A stretch of DNA of 64,000 bases, taken from NCBI RefSeq assembly GCF_013201725.1, contig NZ_CP053835.1:1488001-1552000 (forward strand), written 5' to 3'. Below, piece by piece: positions 55,602 through 64,000 of this stretch (within the stretch, counting starts at the first letter, position 1; every line of letters begins with the position of its first letter). Both the position numbers and the translations under genes were made by a program. Source of the stretch: Arcobacter defluvii. GTDB lineage: Bacteria > Campylobacterota > Campylobacteria > Campylobacterales > Arcobacteraceae. The notes below the pieces were generated by a model. It saw only the letters and a program-made list of their open reading frames with translations. It had not been told where the DNA came from and searched no databases.

Positions 55602-55958
55602 ATGGAAGCTTTAATAATTGTAGCTCATGGTAGTAAAATGAAAAGTTCAAATGATGAAATCGTAACAATTGTAGAAAAAATTAAAGAGTCAAATGAAAAC
55701 ACAAATCTTCATGTTTTTCATGCTTTTCTAGAATCAACAGATCCTTCTTTATTTATATCAATAAATAATGCAATAAGTAAAAAATGTAAAAAAATTAAGA
55801 TTTTTCCTTATTTCTTAGCTGCAGGAAAACATGTAACTGAAGATATTCCTTGTGAAATAAAAAAATTCAAAAAACAATATCCTGAATTAGAGTTTATTTT
55901 ATTACCACATATTGGATTATGTAATGGCATTGAAAATATGATAATTTCAAACTCTTGA
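55602..55958 (+). CDS. CbiX-family small chelatase
   Basis: A 118-residue protein of the short CbiX(S) chelatase family. IIVAHGSKMKSSNDEI (about 5-20) contains the first metal-binding His, and FPYFLAAGKHVTEDIP (about 69-84) the second. Members insert Co or Fe into sirohydrochlorin or are ancestral half-size forms. AAAGGA precedes the ATG. Convergent with the next gene with no gap. Confidence 0.85.
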   Translation: MEALIIVAHGSKMKSSNDEIVTIVEKIKESNENTNLHVFHAFLESTDPSLFISINNAISKKCKKIKIFPYFLAAGKHVTEDIPCEIKKFKKQYPELEFILLPHIGLCNGIENMIISNS

Positions 55959-55974
55959 TTACCAAAGAGTTTGA
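55947..55974. terminator. hairpin at the cbiX convergent junction
   Basis: TCAAACTCTT (55947-55956) pairs with AAGAGTTTGA (55965-55974) around eight bases, spanning the stop codons of both genes. It lacks a T-tract. Confidence 0.45.
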
Positions 55975-56237
55975 GTATTATCATCTAAGTTTGATTCTGT
56001 AACTTCTAAATAAATATTTTTATCATAATCAATATATATATTGTATTCTCCTATAGAAACACTCTCTTCTACATCCCTTTTATTAAAATATACATTATCA
56101 TTATTGTAATTATAAAAATTTGATAAATGATATTCTACTAATGATGGAGCCATATTATCTATTGTTGTTTCCAATGAATAAAAATTATTGACTCCAAATA
56201 AATTAAATAAAGAATCTTTATCTACACTAATAATCAT
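55959..56237 (-). CDS. hypothetical protein, 92 residues
   Basis: A 92-residue acidic protein rich in Asn, Asp and Tyr (MIISVDKDSLFNLFGVNNFY...), with a beta-type central segment YNIYIDYDKNIYLEV. No family is recognised. It follows the coiled-coil gene by 18 bases and is probably the last gene of the hemW-prmC-peptidase run. Confidence 0.55.
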   Translation of the reverse strand: MIISVDKDSLFNLFGVNNFYSLETTIDNMAPSLVEYHLSNFYNYNNDNVYFNKRDVEESVSIGEYNIYIDYDKNIYLEVTESNLDDNTQTLW

Positions 56238-56255
56238 AAATAAATAATTCTTTGA

Positions 56256-56726
56256 TTAATGATTAAAACCATTTAATAAAGAAGCCATTCTATTTAAATC
56301 AATTTTATTACTATTTGATTCTTCTTTTACTTCTTCTTTTTGTAATACATTTTCAAAAGAGTTAGGGTTTGTATTTAAAATATTTGGTTCTTCTTTTACT
56401 TCTTCCTCTTCTTTCTTATCTTCAACTTTTGTTGTATTAGAAGAATTATTATTTATATTGCTTGTAGTATCAATTTTTCTATTTAAAATACTTTCAATTT
56501 TACCTAACATAGAACTAATATTTGATTTATCTTCTTGTGTATGATTTTTAAACTCATCAACATTTTTCTCTAAATCTTCTTTTGCTGCCTCTAGGTCTAG
56601 TACTTCATCTTCTAATTCTGTAATTCTACTTTTTAAATTATTATTTTCTTCTTGAAGTTCTTCATATGCCTTAATTAGAGTACTTAAAGCATTATTTAGT
56701 TTTGAAATTGTTTCTGCGTTTGTCAT
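56256..56726 (-). CDS. coiled-coil protein of unknown function
   Basis: A 156-residue protein with a strong coiled coil (about 5-65: heptads through LSTLIKAYEELQEENNN and LEDEVLDLEAAKEDLE), then a low-complexity Glu/Lys/Asn-rich tail (about 95-140) and a short hydrophobic end. It recalls ZapB-like small coiled-coil proteins but I cannot assign it. Confidence 0.6.
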   Translation of the reverse strand: MTNAETISKLNNALSTLIKAYEELQEENNNLKSRITELEDEVLDLEAAKEDLEKNVDEFKNHTQEDKSNISSMLGKIESILNRKIDTTSNINNNSSNTTKVEDKKEEEEVKEEPNILNTNPNSFENVLQKEEVKEESNSNKIDLNRMASLLNGFNH

Positions 56727-56779
56727 GGTTATTAAATCCTCATTGATATATATTATTAAAAGCCGTATTATTACAAAAT

Positions 56780-58747
56780 TTAGCTAATAATTCCATCAAT
56801 TTTTAATAAAGAATCAACACTTGGTTCTCTTTGTGCAAAATTAAAAAATAATTTATCCATATCATACGAACCACCTTGGCTTAAAATCGTATCTCTATAT
56901 TTAATTCCTAACTCTTTGTTAAAGATATTTCCTGAATCAATAAACATATAAAATGCATCTGCACTTAAAACTTCTGCCCATTTATATGAGTAATATCCAG
57001 CAGAATATCCTCCACTAAAGATATGAGAAAAACTATTTTGGAATTTATTATATCTTGGAGGTATCATTGCTGAGAATTTTTCTCTTACAGAATCCAATAA
57101 ATTTTGTATCTCTTCTTCAGTTTTGTATAATTTTTGATGTAGTTTAAAATCAAACAATGCAAATTCAACTTGTCTTACAGTTGCTAAAGAAGATTGAAAA
57201 TTTTTAGCTTTTATAATTCTATTTATAGCTGCATCATCTAAAACTTCTCCTGTTTGATAATGTTTTGCAAAAAGTTTTAAAACATCTTTATCATAAGAGA
57301 AATATTCTAAGAATTGTGATGGAAATTCTACTGTATCCCAAGCAACACCAGAAATTCCACTAACAAATGGCTCTTCAATTTTACTTAAAAGGTGATGTAA
57401 AGCATGACCCATCTCATGGAAAAGTGTTACAACATCTGAATGTCTTAATAATGAAGGAGTTTCTTCTGTAGATTGTGGGAAATTTCCTACAATATAAGCT
57501 GTTGGAAGTTGTATTTCACCTTTTGAGTTTCTATGGTATGTATGCCAATTATTCATCCATGCACCACCACGCTTCTCTTTTCTAGCTTCTAAATCTATAT
57601 AAATTCTAGCAACTATTTTTCCATCTTCGCTTAAGTCATATACTTTTACTTTTTCATCCCAAGCAGGAGTATTTGCTTTTGTAAATTTAATATTAAACAT
57701 TTGATGTAAAAAATCAAAAAATCCATTTAAAACTGATTGTTGTTCAAAATATGGTCTATAATATTCTTCATCTAAATCATATTGAGCTTTTTTTAATTTC
57801 TCAGAATAATATGACATATCACTAGATCTAAAATCTGTTATTCCATCTTTTAAAGCAAGAGCTTTTATCTCTTCAAGTTCTTCTTTAGCTTTGTTTTTAG
57901 CTTTACTCCCTAATTCTTCTAAAAATGAAACAACATCTTCTTCTTTTGAAGCCATTTTTGTAGCAAGTGAATATTGAGCATAGTTTTCAAAACCTAAAAT
58001 TTTTACTTTTTCATCTTTTAAAGCTAAAAGTTCTTCTATTATTTTTCCATTTTCTGGTGCTCTTGTACAATAAGCTTTATAAATCTCTTCTCTTTTTTCT
58101 CTAGAAGTTCCATAAGTAATATATGCTAAATATGATGGCATTTGAAGTGTAAATTTATATTTTGTAATTCCCTCTTCTTCAAATTTTGCTAATTCTAAGT
58201 CAGAAGCTGGGATTTCTTTTACATCTTCAAAATTATCAATTATCATTTCAAAAGATTTTGTAGCATTTAAAAGGTTTTGTGAAAACTTATGAGATAGTTC
58301 ACTAAGTCTTAAACTTATCTCTTCTAATCTTTTCTTTTTGTCATTTTCAAGATGACAACCTGAAAGTTTAAAGTCTCTTATTTCATTTTCTAAAACTTTA
58401 TTCTGTATATTATTTAAAGATCTTTTTTCTTTAGACTGTATATCTTTAAAAGATAGATATATATTTTCATTTTGAGAAATTTCAGTTTCATATTTAGAGA
58501 TAACAGGAATACACTCTTCATAAACTTTTGTAGTTATTTCTGAGTTTTTAACAGAATCAATATGAAAGATTGGAGTTAAAAAATCATTTATACTCTCCCC
58601 TATTTCTTGAAAAGGTAAAACAAAATTTTTATAAGTTTTATTTTCTATTTTTAATAACTCATCAACTTTTTTTCTATTTTCATCTAAAAACTTTTCTAAT
58701 AATTCTTTACTATTTTCTAAATTACTTAAATCAAATTCTTTAAACAT
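56780..58747 (-). CDS. M3-family oligopeptidase (OpdA/PrlC-like)
   Basis: A 655-residue cytoplasmic zinc oligopeptidase. The HEMGHALHH motif is near residue 446, with the third zinc ligand Glu in the downstream VEFPSQFLEYF block. The GGYSAGYYSYKWAEVLSAD segment near the C-terminus is the family's substrate-binding region. It breaks down short peptides and signal-peptide fragments. It lies 14 bases after prmC. Confidence 0.92.
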   Translation of the reverse strand: MFKEFDLSNLENSKELLEKFLDENRKKVDELLKIENKTYKNFVLPFQEIGESINDFLTPIFHIDSVKNSEITTKVYEECIPVISKYETEISQNENIYLSFKDIQSKEKRSLNNIQNKVLENEIRDFKLSGCHLENDKKKRLEEISLRLSELSHKFSQNLLNATKSFEMIIDNFEDVKEIPASDLELAKFEEEGITKYKFTLQMPSYLAYITYGTSREKREEIYKAYCTRAPENGKIIEELLALKDEKVKILGFENYAQYSLATKMASKEEDVVSFLEELGSKAKNKAKEELEEIKALALKDGITDFRSSDMSYYSEKLKKAQYDLDEEYYRPYFEQQSVLNGFFDFLHQMFNIKFTKANTPAWDEKVKVYDLSEDGKIVARIYIDLEARKEKRGGAWMNNWHTYHRNSKGEIQLPTAYIVGNFPQSTEETPSLLRHSDVVTLFHEMGHALHHLLSKIEEPFVSGISGVAWDTVEFPSQFLEYFSYDKDVLKLFAKHYQTGEVLDDAAINRIIKAKNFQSSLATVRQVEFALFDFKLHQKLYKTEEEIQNLLDSVREKFSAMIPPRYNKFQNSFSHIFSGGYSAGYYSYKWAEVLSADAFYMFIDSGNIFNKELGIKYRDTILSQGGSYDMDKLFFNFAQREPSVDSLLKIDGIIS

Positions 58748-58761
58748 TTTTTATTCCTTTC

Positions 58762-59589
58762 TCATTTTCTAAATTTTAGAGTAAAGCCTCTATCAAAACT
58801 TTCATAATCTTTATAAAAACTAAATGAGTCCACATTAAACTCTTTGAAATAGTTTTCCAAAGGAGCTTTTTGGTCAAATCCCATTTCACAAAGTAAATAT
58901 GGTATTTTTCTTTCACTAGTTTGTTTTATAATATCTTTTAAAAGTTCATCTCCAATATCCCCACCAAACAGAGCATTTGATGGTTCATATTTTACATTTG
59001 TTGGAAGTTTATAATTATTTGCAATATATGGAGGGTTTGAAATGGTCATAAAAATATCATTTTCTTGAATATTTTCATATAAATTACTCAATCTAAACTC
59101 TATTTTATTTTCAACTCCATGTTTTATAGCATTTTGTTTTGCTAACTCCAAAGCTTTTTCATTTATATCAACTGCTATAATTTTTATATTTTCAATCAAT
59201 ATTGCAATCATTACAGATATTATTCCACTTCCTGTTCCAATTTCCAAAACTTTTATCTCTTCTTTTTTATCTTTTAAAATCTCAACAGCATTTTCGACTA
59301 AAATTTCTGTTTCAGGTCTTGGAATTAAAACTCCCTCTTTTACAATAAACATTTCTCCATAAAATGAAGCTTTATTTATAATGTATTCTAAAGGGTAGTT
59401 TGTAGCTCGTTTTTTTACTAAAATTTCAAGTTCTTTTTCTTTTAAAAACTCTTGATTATAGTTTAAATGGAGCCAAATAGTGTTTTTCTCTAGTAGATGC
59501 ATAATTAGTATTTCAACTTCTTTTGCAGGAATATGAGTTACTAATTTTAATTGATTTGTATATTTTCTTACAATTTCTTTTATCGTCAT
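58762..59589 (-). CDS. prmC: release factor glutamine methyltransferase
   Basis: A 275-residue PrmC/HemK that methylates the GGQ glutamine of release factors 1 and 2. The SAM motif is LEIGTGSGIISVMIA (about 115-129) and the catalytic motif ISNPPYIANN (about 182-191). The PRPETEILV block (about 91-99) is family-specific. It is the middle of the minus-strand run between hemW and the M3 peptidase. Confidence 0.94.
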   Translation of the reverse strand: MTIKEIVRKYTNQLKLVTHIPAKEVEILIMHLLEKNTIWLHLNYNQEFLKEKELEILVKKRATNYPLEYIINKASFYGEMFIVKEGVLIPRPETEILVENAVEILKDKKEEIKVLEIGTGSGIISVMIAILIENIKIIAVDINEKALELAKQNAIKHGVENKIEFRLSNLYENIQENDIFMTISNPPYIANNYKLPTNVKYEPSNALFGGDIGDELLKDIIKQTSERKIPYLLCEMGFDQKAPLENYFKEFNVDSFSFYKDYESFDRGFTLKFRK

Positions 59590-59642
59590 TAATTTATTTA
59601 CCTTTTAAAAGTTTAGATTATATTATAAAAATAATTAAGAGA

Positions 59643-60710
59643 TTAATCTAATATGTATAAAGCTAACTCATCAGCCAATAAAAAGTTCTTATTAAAGACT
59701 TTTTCATTTTCTATATAAAGTTTATCATATTGTATTAATTCATCAATTTTTTCTTTTTCTTTTTCATTAAAAAGCTCTAATTCTACGCCATTTGAACATC
59801 TAAATCCAAGTAGAATTTTTTCCGTTTTTATATCTGTTTCATCAATTTCTTCTACTTCAAAAAATAGTGGATTAGATATATATTCTTCTATACTTTTTGA
59901 AGGATATTCTCTTTGAGAATTTATATATCCAACAGCTCCAGCTCCAACACCTAAATACTCTTTATGTTGCCAATAACCATAATTATGTTTTGATTCTGAT
60001 TCTTTGTTTTTTGCAAAATTTGAGATTTCATATTGAGTAAAACCTTTTTTTGAAATATAATCAAATATCTCATAAGACAACTCTTCATCATCAATTTTTA
60101 CACTACTTCTATCAAAGAATTTAGTTCCCTCTTCTATGGTTAAAGAATAAGCACTTAAATGGGTAATAGGAAGAGAAAAAGCAACATCTAAATCACTTTT
60201 TATAGTTTCTATTGTATCACCTTGAACACCATAAATTATATCACAATTAATACCTTTAAAACCTATACTATTTGCATTTTGTATAGCTTTTATAGCACTA
60301 TTACTATTATGTGAACGACCAAGAAATTTAAGCTTATTATTTTCAAAACTTTGAACTCCAAAACTAACACGATTTACACCTAAATCTTTCATACTTTGTA
60401 ACCATTCAAAAGATGCAGAGTTTGGATTAGCTTCAGTTGTAATCTCTGCATTTTTTTCTAAAAATGGTTTTATCATAGAAAAAATTTCTTCATATTCAAA
60501 AGCTTTTATAGTTGAAGGTGTTCCCCCACCTATAAAAACTGTTTCAATTTTTTTATCTCTTTTTAAAACATAATTATCTAAATTATATTTTAATTGTTTT
60601 TTTAATGCCTTCATATATTCGTGTTTTAAAGAAAACTTATCTGTATATGAGTTAAAAGCGCAGTAAAAACATTTACTGTCGCAAAAGGGAATGTGTATAT
60701 ATAAAAGCAA
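59643..60710 (-). CDS. hemW: radical SAM protein HemW
   Basis: A 355-residue radical SAM protein. The cluster motif is FCDSKCFYCAF (Cys10, Cys14, Cys17), with GGGTPS (about 62-67) and the HemW C-terminal domain after about 265. It was once called oxygen-independent coproporphyrinogen oxidase; HemW is a heme chaperone. Start is TTG. It is divergent from rppH with 55 bases between starts. Confidence 0.9.
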   Translation of the reverse strand: MLLYIHIPFCDSKCFYCAFNSYTDKFSLKHEYMKALKKQLKYNLDNYVLKRDKKIETVFIGGGTPSTIKAFEYEEIFSMIKPFLEKNAEITTEANPNSASFEWLQSMKDLGVNRVSFGVQSFENNKLKFLGRSHNSNSAIKAIQNANSIGFKGINCDIIYGVQGDTIETIKSDLDVAFSLPITHLSAYSLTIEEGTKFFDRSSVKIDDEELSYEIFDYISKKGFTQYEISNFAKNKESESKHNYGYWQHKEYLGVGAGAVGYINSQREYPSKSIEEYISNPLFFEVEEIDETDIKTEKILLGFRCSNGVELELFNEKEKEKIDELIQYDKLYIENEKVFNKNFLLADELALYILD

Positions 60711-60765
60711 TTTTTAATCCTAGTTTTTGTAAAATATCTGGCTAATTATAAGGGAAAATATATTT

Positions 60766-61263
60766 ATGACTGATAAAAAAGAAATGACAATTAATCACGA
60801 GAAAAAAAAGTTCAGACCAAATGTAGCCGCAATTGTACTATCAGCAAAATATCCTCATAAGTGCGAAATATTTATTGCTTCAAGAACTGATGTAGAAAAT
60901 GCTTGGCAATTTCCCCAAGGGGGAATTGATGAAGGAGAATCTTCAAAAGAAGCACTTTTTAGAGAACTTGAAGAAGAAATTGGAACTAGAGATATTGAAA
61001 TCATTGCAGAATACCCTACTTGGGTTTCATATGAATTTCCTCCTGCTATTGCAAAAAGGATGTATCCTTATGATGGACAAAGACAAAAATATTACCTAGT
61101 AAAACTAAAAAAAGGCGCTAAAATAAATATTAATACTGAGATTCCTGAATTTAGCGAATATAAATTTGTGCCTACTAAAAATATTTATGAATATATAACT
61201 TTTTTCAAAAGAACTGTCTACAAACAAGTTTTAAAATATTTTAAAAATGAAGGTTATATTTAA
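60766..61263 (+). CDS. rppH: RNA pyrophosphohydrolase RppH
   Basis: A 165-residue Nudix hydrolase that removes pyrophosphate from mRNA 5' ends and starts decay. The Nudix box begins GGIDEGESSKEALFRELEEE (about 50-69) and ends IG, and the preceding AWQFPQGG is the RppH/NudH mark. It is the first gene of the rppH-lysC-hobA-holB-folP run. Confidence 0.92.
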   Translation: MTDKKEMTINHEKKKFRPNVAAIVLSAKYPHKCEIFIASRTDVENAWQFPQGGIDEGESSKEALFRELEEEIGTRDIEIIAEYPTWVSYEFPPAIAKRMYPYDGQRQKYYLVKLKKGAKININTEIPEFSEYKFVPTKNIYEYITFFKRTVYKQVLKYFKNEGYI

Positions 61264-61280
61264 AAAGGATAAAAAATTAG

Positions 61281-62492
61281 ATGTTAAAAGTACTTAAGTT
61301 TGGTGGAACAAGTGTTGGTACACTTGATAGAATACAAAATGTTGCAAATATTATCAAAAAAATAAGAGATGAAGGTGATGATGTAATTGCAGTAGTTTCA
61401 GCTATGAGTGGAGAAACTAATAAATTATTAGAATATGCAGAATATTATTCAAAAACTCCTAAGTTAGATGAAATTGATATGCTTTTAAGTTCAGGAGAAA
61501 GAGTTACTTCTGCACTTTTATCTATTGCTTTAAATGAAATGGGTTATAAAGCAATGTCTATGAGTGGAAGACAAGCTGGAATTGTTACAGATAATGCTCA
61601 TACAAAAGCAAGAATTGAATCTATTGATACAACGCAAATGAAAAAAGCTATAAAAGATGGGAATATTATCATAGTTGCTGGTTTTCAAGGAGTTGCTCAA
61701 GATACTTTAAGAGTTTCAACTTTAGGTAGAGGTGGAAGTGATTTAACTGCTGTTGCAATTGCTGGAGCGATTGAAGCTGATCTTTGTGAAATTTATACTG
61801 ATGTTGATGGTATTTATACAACGGATCCAAGAATTGAACCAAAAGCAAAAAAGCTTGAAAAAATTTCTTATGATGAAATGTTAGAATTAGCAAGTTTAGG
61901 TGCAAAAGTATTACAAAATAGATCTGTTGAAATGGCGAAAAAATTAAATGTAAATTTAGTATCAAGAAGCAGCTTTACGCCAGAAGTTGAAGGTACGTTA
62001 ATAACTAAGGAAGAAAATATTATGGAAAAACCAGTTGTAAGTGGAATTGCTTTAGATAAAAATCAAATTAGAGTAGGAATGTATGGAGTTACAGATAGAC
62101 CTGGAATTGCTTCAGCTATTTTTACAGCACTTGCTGATGCAAATATAAATGTTGATATGATAGTTCAAACAAGAGGACTAGATGGAACAACTGATTTAGA
62201 TTTTACAATTCCAACTACTGATTTTGAAATTTGTAAAAAAGTTATGGAAAGATTTAGAGAACAAGCTAAAAACATTGATTACAATGAAGCAATTTGTAAA
62301 GTATCAATTGTTGGAGTTGGGATGAAATCTCATACAGGTGTAGCTTCAAAAGCATTTACTGCACTTGCAAATGAAAATATAAATATAAGAATAATTTCTA
62401 CAAGTGAAATTAAAATCTCTATGATAGTTGATTTAAAATATGCAGAACTTGCAGTTCGTGCTTTACATGATGCATATCACTTGGATAACTAG
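61281..62492 (+). CDS. lysC: aspartate kinase
   Basis: A 403-residue aspartokinase, first step to lysine, threonine, methionine and diaminopimelate. The N-terminal KFGGTSVG (about 6-13), STLGRGGSDLTAVA (about 149-162) and TDVDGIYTTDPR blocks are typical, and two ACT domains follow (about 265-400) for feedback control. The hobA GTG start comes two bases after its stop. Confidence 0.95.
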   Translation: MLKVLKFGGTSVGTLDRIQNVANIIKKIRDEGDDVIAVVSAMSGETNKLLEYAEYYSKTPKLDEIDMLLSSGERVTSALLSIALNEMGYKAMSMSGRQAGIVTDNAHTKARIESIDTTQMKKAIKDGNIIIVAGFQGVAQDTLRVSTLGRGGSDLTAVAIAGAIEADLCEIYTDVDGIYTTDPRIEPKAKKLEKISYDEMLELASLGAKVLQNRSVEMAKKLNVNLVSRSSFTPEVEGTLITKEENIMEKPVVSGIALDKNQIRVGMYGVTDRPGIASAIFTALADANINVDMIVQTRGLDGTTDLDFTIPTTDFEICKKVMERFREQAKNIDYNEAICKVSIVGVGMKSHTGVASKAFTALANENINIRIISTSEIKISMIVDLKYAELAVRALHDAYHLDN

Positions 62493-62494
62493 AA

Positions 62495-63046
62495 GTGCAA
62501 GAATTTTTAAATTGGACTGTTAATACAATCAGGGAAGATAGACTTATCTCTCCTTGGTTAGAAGAAAAAAAATATGAATGGACACCATTAGTATCAAAAA
62601 ACATCAATAATCTACTTGAAAGAGGTTTCTCTATTATTGTTGTTACAGATAAAGAAAGAGAATGGTTTTTAGAATATATTTTAGCTAATATTAATTCTAC
62701 AAAATTAAATAGACCCTTTTTACCTTATTATGATTTTAAATCTTTTTATAGATACATTGATGCTGTAAAATCAGATGAAGATATTTCATATATAAAAGAT
62801 ATGTTAAGTATCTCTTTTCCAAATGGATACTGTTTTTGGTATATTGGTAAAAGTCAAGATGTAAGAGCTATTATTCCAAAAGTCTCTAAAAACTCTTTTT
62901 TATGGCTATTTGATGAAGAAAAACAAGATGCATTTAATCTAAAAAGTAGTGATGAAGCTTTAGATATGAAACTTTTACAAATGTTTAGGTTATATAATAA
63001 ATCAGTTAGTGCTTCTTTATTTGCTGAAATTAATGTGGAAAATTAA
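62495..63046 (+). CDS. hobA: DnaA-interacting replication regulator HobA
   Basis: A 183-residue HobA, found only in Campylobacterota, which binds DnaA domain I and promotes its assembly at the origin. It starts with GTG (VQEFLNWTVNTIREDR). The identity rests on overall resemblance and on the lysC-hobA-holB neighbourhood that is usual in the phylum. SIS-like alpha/beta segments such as FSIIVVTDKERE (about 45-56) fit. Confidence 0.87.
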   Translation: MQEFLNWTVNTIREDRLISPWLEEKKYEWTPLVSKNINNLLERGFSIIVVTDKEREWFLEYILANINSTKLNRPFLPYYDFKSFYRYIDAVKSDEDISYIKDMLSISFPNGYCFWYIGKSQDVRAIIPKVSKNSFLWLFDEEKQDAFNLKSSDEALDMKLLQMFRLYNKSVSASLFAEINVEN

Positions 63047-63048
63047 AA

Positions 63049-63678
63049 GTGATTGAATTTATTGAAAACTCTTCTATTTTAATAGTAAATGATATTGAGT
63101 CAACATTAAATGAATTATTGACAAAATATCCTTTACATTCTACAAGAATTATAAAAAATGAAGAGAAAGAAGAATTTTTAATTGCACAAGCTACTCAAGC
63201 AATAAAAGAAGCATATATAGCTTCAAATGAAAAAAAATATATTTTTTTATGTGGATCAACTTTTAGAAAAGAAGCTCAAAACTCTTTACTTAAAATTTTA
63301 GAAGAACCACCAAGAAATGTTGTATTTATAATAATAACAAATTCAAAAACTTCTCTTTTACCAACAATTTATTCAAGATTGCCTTATAAATATTTAAAAA
63401 AATCTTTAATAAAATTTGAATCTACTTTAAATATAAATAAGTTAGATTTGAGAGATATCTATAACTTTTTAAAAGAAAATCAAAAAATTTCTAAACAAGA
63501 AGCCAAAGATATTGTTGAATCAATTTTATTAAAAGTAAATAATCAAAAAATAAAGTTATCACAAAAAGAACTAGAATTTTTTTCTAAATCAATAAAACTA
63601 TTAGAATTAAACTCAAGACCTATAAATGTGTTAACAACCCTACTTCTATTTTTGGCAAATCAAAAAAATAAAAACTAA
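63049..63678 (+). CDS. holB: DNA polymerase III delta' subunit
   Basis: A 209-residue clamp-loader delta' subunit, short as in this phylum. The clamp-loader block CGSTFRKEAQNSLLKILEE followed by PPRNVVFIIIT (about 69-98) and SRLPYKYL are typical. No Walker A is expected in delta' and none is seen. Start is GTG, two bases after hobA. Confidence 0.88.
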   Translation: MIEFIENSSILIVNDIESTLNELLTKYPLHSTRIIKNEEKEEFLIAQATQAIKEAYIASNEKKYIFLCGSTFRKEAQNSLLKILEEPPRNVVFIIITNSKTSLLPTIYSRLPYKYLKKSLIKFESTLNINKLDLRDIYNFLKENQKISKQEAKDIVESILLKVNNQKIKLSQKELEFFSKSIKLLELNSRPINVLTTLLLFLANQKNKN

Positions 63679-63689
63679 AAAGGTTTTAT

Positions 63690-64000
63690 ATGCAAACATA
63701 TAAAATATCAATATCTGATACAAAAAAATTTTATGAAAATCTTGGTTGTGATAAAGGTGGTATAGAAATACTATCTAAAAAATCAAAACTTCATACTTTG
63801 TACATAAAAGATTTACATGTTGGTGCAGCAAATATTTTAAAACAAGATGCTTTATCTATTGGTGCTGATTTAGCAGTTCCAAGTGGAGTGATTGTAGCTC
63901 GCGATAAATATGTGGATGCTGTGTTAATTGGTACAACTAAACACTTTGAAGTTTTATCAAGAAAAGAATTAGCTCAACCTTTTGGTTTAAAAGAGTTAGC
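63690..64000 (+). CDS. folP: dihydropteroate synthase, N-terminal part
   Basis: The first 103 codons of a gene cut by the window edge (MQTYKISISDTKKFYENLGC...). Campylobacterota FolP has an N-terminal extension before the catalytic barrel, and this part appears to be that extension. The pterin-binding motifs lie beyond the edge. The assignment rests mainly on position after holB. AAAAGG precedes the ATG. Confidence 0.6.
   Translation, partial: MQTYKISISDTKKFYENLGCDKGGIEILSKKSKLHTLYIKDLHVGAANILKQDALSIGADLAVPSGVIVARDKYVDAVLIGTTKHFEVLSRKELAQPFGLKEL

Noticed and set aside
62419-62607. Minus-strand frame over the lysC/hobA junction
   Set aside because: It overlaps two well-supported genes on the other strand and shows no protein-family pattern.
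1-64000. Mobile element, prophage, CRISPR array or defence island
   Set aside because: No transposase, integrase other than XerH, phage structural gene, regular short repeats or recognisable defence gene was found; gene content is core-like throughout.

Overview
The window is a gene-dense, very AT-rich stretch of bacterial chromosome. Gene content and order point to the Campylobacterota, most likely an Arcobacter/Aliarcobacter-type organism. The signs are a single XerH-type recombinase, HobA next to lysC and a short DNA polymerase III delta' gene, a 6S-like RNA in front of purD, a SprA-related flagellar-associated protein, and many TTG/GTG starts. The genus is an inference; the phylum is well supported. 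I see no insertion sequence, prophage, CRISPR array, tRNA or rRNA.

Layout. 0.1-4 kb: an RraA-like protein, rRNA modification (rlmF, rsuA), aat and a HAD phosphatase. 4.0-4.2 kb: a gene-free 304-base stretch that looks like a small RNA with its own promoter and terminator. 4.2-5.5 kb: a NosL-like/TauE-SafE pair, probably for metal handling. 5.5-10.1 kb: a TonB receptor plus a complete ABC importer (binding protein, ATPase, permease) for a corrinoid, heme or siderophore. 10.1-11.2 kb: acpH and a sixA-like gene broken by one in-frame stop. 11.3-19.3 kb: a SLAC1/TehA channel, an aldo/keto reductase, a large chemoreceptor with a zinc-binding CZB domain, a thioesterase, a PLD-type nuclease and an M48 protease. 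19.3-28 kb: rmuC, a Cu/Zn exporter, a zinc peptidase, moeA, a TtcA/DUF523 pair, and a three-gene unit with trxC, a 79-residue flagellar-rod-like protein and a SprA-related predicted peptidase.

28-48.5 kb is mostly plus-strand housekeeping: diguanylate cyclase, pssA-like, ppx/gppA, ilvB-ilvH, lpxD, ftsK, hpf, der, a SulP transporter, hemD, 6S-like RNA, purD, RDD protein, lptD, a phosphoribosyltransferase and pnp. A divergent flagellin-like gene lies on the minus strand. 48.7-53.8 kb is a chemotaxis cluster, cheY-cheA-cheR-cheD-cheB. 54.4-55.5 kb holds a near-perfect palindrome that is a strong candidate for the chromosome-dimer resolution site (dif), directly upstream of xerH. 55.6-60.7 kb: a cbiX-like gene and a minus-strand run hemW-prmC-M3 peptidase-two unknowns. 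60.8-64 kb: rppH, lysC, hobA, holB and the start of folP, which is cut by the window edge.

Points most worth a second look: ftsK has no usual start codon at its expected beginning and seems to start on ATC; the small RNA at 4.1 kb shows an anti-Shine-Dalgarno loop; TtcA lacks one expected iron-sulfur ligand and is translationally coupled to a TudS-like (DUF523) protein; CheA carries four copies of an aromatic-acidic motif in its linker; and a minimal flagellar-rod-like protein is coupled to a predicted peptidase and thioredoxin.
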